A DNA stretch of 64,000 nt from assembly GCA_015059685.1 (NCBI GenBank), contig SUZW01000004.1:1-64000 (forward strand). The letters run 5' to 3'. Below the pieces are notes generated by a model. It made no database searches, was not told where the DNA came from, and saw only the letters and a program-made list of their open reading frames with translations. A program made the translations under genes and the position numbers. How positions within the stretch are numbered: position 1 is the first letter of the stretch; every line of letters starts with the position of its first letter. Origin of the DNA: Rikenellaceae bacterium. Lineage in GTDB: Bacteria > Bacteroidota > Bacteroidia > Bacteroidales > Rikenellaceae. Positions 63,201-64,000 of this stretch are shown piece by piece.

Positions 63201-63655
63201 CCCATCATCGCCTTGAAGGTCAAATCTGTAGCACCCTCCGAAGCATCGAGGTACGAGAAGAGTGGCATAGCGTTCTTACCAAACGAGTTCTCCTGATATA
63301 CCTGCGAAGTCGAGTGGATATACTGTGCCTCATTACCTACCCAATAAGGATCGGTTGCATCAGCAGGGAAAGTAGCGTGGTAAATCTTATCTGCTGCTGC
63401 AGGTGCATCAACATAAAGACCTACACCATCGCTCTGCACAGCGCAGTGAGTTCCGTTAATACTGATAACATCACCCTCCTCGAGCGAAATATTTACGCCA
63501 TCAAGTGTAGCACGAGAAGTAGTAACACCAAGACGAACAGTCTCGCCTGTGTTCTCTACAACTCCGCCATCTACATAGTCGTTGGTCAAATCCTTTGTAC
63601 AACCAACAGCAAGCATCATAGCAGATGCCGCAATAATCATTGATATCTTTTTCAT
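60254..63655 (-). CDS. Fimbrillin-like lipoprotein fused to a calcineurin-like metallophosphatase (paralogue 3)
   Basis: 1133-residue fusion: lipobox AVGC (Cys19); fimbrillin-like region (40-300, with TVSVNKITEMQPITYAPAEDL); a carbohydrate- or cell-surface-binding-like beta region (300-590, ending NTTTFYIDNIEVRKT); beta-sandwich (600-690); and the metallophosphatase core with Asp700-x-His702, GDMTQ (Asp748), GNHDHD (Asn780-Asp782), His872 and GHSH (His916, His918). The C-terminal domain carries CTFTESTGGTG and DLDYRNWYFESLNLDDDAYRNS. The extra N-terminal 590 residues are absent from the two paralogues. It is 15 bases after the partial gene at 63671 and sits at the head of the visible series. 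Confidence 0.88.
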   Translation of the reverse strand: MKKISMIIAASAMMLAVGCTKDLTNDYVDGGVVENTGETVRLGVTTSRATLDGVNISLEEGDVISINGTHCAVQSDGVGLYVDAPAAADKIYHATFPADATDPYWVGNEAQYIHSTSQVYQENSFGKNAMPLFSYLDASEGATDLTFKAMMGVLKLTVKGTAEVRSIMIYDNRCTDVNLGASRSYAMSGYCNVCTSTGSEVKPFNADVSYIKTGSGTALHKYLTLLCNDTTGKGVQLSEDGTDFYLVLSPREYANGFTVSISDNDNLNAVYKTTGSTTVSVNKITEMQPITYAPAEDLVFAENFDVCVYGSDIVTYRKSGTTGMSRGRTPTAKSNKRTSGKVCDHSDLGLSLALFYTDANTSQTDYAGNSVVVTTPGIQYSKWSSEPGNTAAFSMENVKNKEALVATEELIKTRGLWDWWISRSIEHLGYISVGCEKAVRSAYYSAAEQVVGIVLTPRFTNLGDETSDLVLTYDIVGGDVCVKLASGKTDCNNIYVQLNGGGDGSIVGMEFIDEAGNVVAKTDAEDNPIEWTAASTTRYHLPVTKFSTTEWSRVRVYIKDATKANYLRFSADKTSGTNTTTFYIDNIEVRKTTLADTENASATVAGKVACNGKAVSGVVVTDGVNITKTDILGRYALPTDIATASHISISIPSGYEMASKINHSQAFFSKVDASASTQQIHNFELTEVNQTGYTLMVMADSHVLGATATAARNGSTEDRATYTGTVMPKWDSYAASCSGRVYGVHLGDMTQAGSWGRYSLANYVADTPSPNCTIFNVIGNHDHDHCNNTNGGVDYTDDTQHLARKSFCEHVGPAYYSFNIGTEHYIALDDVFTFRTEGNYTYALDSKQLAWLRKDVAAIDKSKIKGIVLLVHVPIFGHGGSYTIFSNSATPEQNIISTQEFIDIFQEYPLTIMAGHSHVDRTFEWTNKMSSGKKLIEYLHPSLAGAAWFTDSCCEGTPGSFVAYNFSNGSPTNREYVPYGANEGLTCRIYDATHNGGPFTASSATKQLPSNEVADTTPAVMVTVWNGYKCTFTESTGGTGTTYGALHSGEPYVYDLDYRNWYFESLNLDDDAYRNSIQKGSSTNGLGDAEWQYPSRAGRHNWRYIPADPDATITFTAKNNLGQVVATGTLKAR

Positions 63656-63670
63656 AGCATCTGTTGTTTA

Positions 63671-64000
63671 TTAGTTCCACACATTTGTATCGGTGGTTGT
63701 GCCCTCGATTGGAGCAACCGAAACACCGCTTGTAATCTTCACGCAGCGAACAGGAAGTGCCGAGTCAAGCGACAGCGTGTGTGCAGGCTCATACATATTG
63801 CCACAATGGTTCATCATTACAACCGGAGCAATTGGGTAGCGACCCTCACCAAAATCTACGGTCTGTTCAGACATAAATGAAACCACATTGCGTTGTGCAT
63901 TAGCAGCACCATGATTTGCGGCATTCTTATACTCGTAACCGGCCTTTGGTACACCCCAAAGCAGAGCGTAGTTGGCCTTATTCTGACCACCAGTGCTATA
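63671..64000 (-). CDS. FISUMP-type C-terminal fragment of a surface protein (5' part outside the window)
   Basis: 110 codons are open to the right edge; the true start lies outside. The visible part ends SALPVRCVKITSG...GTTTDTNVWN. The RCVKI element resembles the C-terminus of the FISUMP lipoprotein at 48782 and the APVVMMNHCGN-like loop also suggests a FISUMP-type fold. It is the upstream neighbour of the phosphatase fusion (15-base gap) and so belongs to the same transcription unit. The full product cannot be defined. Confidence 0.55.
   Translation of the reverse strand, partial: YSTGGQNKANYALLWGVPKAGYEYKNAANHGAANAQRNVVSFMSEQTVDFGEGRYPIAPVVMMNHCGNMYEPAHTLSLDSALPVRCVKITSGVSVAPIEGTTTDTNVWN

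Overview
The window looks like a chromosomal segment from a gut-type Bacteroidales bacterium, most likely Alistipes or another Rikenellaceae; the genus is an inference. The evidence is a SusC/SusD pair, BACON, fimbrillin-like and FISUMP-type lipoproteins, GH97 and GH20 enzymes, an Na+-translocating NADH:quinone reductase (Nqr), and repeated Bacteroidetes-type promoters (TTTG, about 19-20 nt, TAnnTTTG). Shine-Dalgarno signals are weak in most places.

Bases 1-31.8 kb are mostly housekeeping genes. In order they hold: nqrA-nqrB-nqrC on the minus strand (nqrC cut by the edge); a PNGase F-like lipoprotein; a TatD-like hydrolase, tcdA and a D-2-hydroxyacid dehydrogenase; a GH97 alpha-galactosidase-like enzyme with lysA, gpmI and alaS; two M23 peptidases with a HAD phosphatase; an AddB-like nuclease and a head-GIN (DUF2807) protein, divergent from an AddA-like helicase-nuclease; a redoxin-like protein, GH20 hexosaminidase, meaB, a zinc-less sirtuin and a cyclophilin; and a three-gene lipoprotein operon behind a duplicated promoter.

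Bases 31.8-39.8 kb are a patchwork. They contain tRNA-Ser(GCT) beside a duplicated, truncated copy of its own terminator and 3' end, a GH2-derived protein that appears to have lost its catalytic Glu, a stand-alone HsdR-N domain protein, a DcaP-like porin, a PqqD-like protein, and a probable metal-handling module (Cys/His-rich secreted protein, TonB receptor, HMA protein). Several families of short intergenic repeats lie between these genes, and some reach into coding sequence.

Bases 39.8-64 kb are a long minus-strand series with short gaps, entered in transcription order from the right edge. It runs: FISUMP-type protein (partial), fimbrillin/calcineurin-phosphatase fusion, two more calcineurin-like phosphatases, SusC, SusD, BACON lipoprotein, fimbrillin/FISUMP lipoprotein, two DUF5689 proteins and a sialidase-like propeller fused to an endonuclease/exonuclease/phosphatase domain. 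After a hairpin carrying a promoter come an NhaC antiporter and a secreted DNA/RNA non-specific endonuclease. No conventional active glycosidase is visible in this Sus-type locus. I read it as a candidate system for capturing and dephosphorylating a phosphodiester- or phosphate-bearing polymer such as extracellular nucleic acid or a phosphorylated glycan. That reading is inference and is the main lead of the window.
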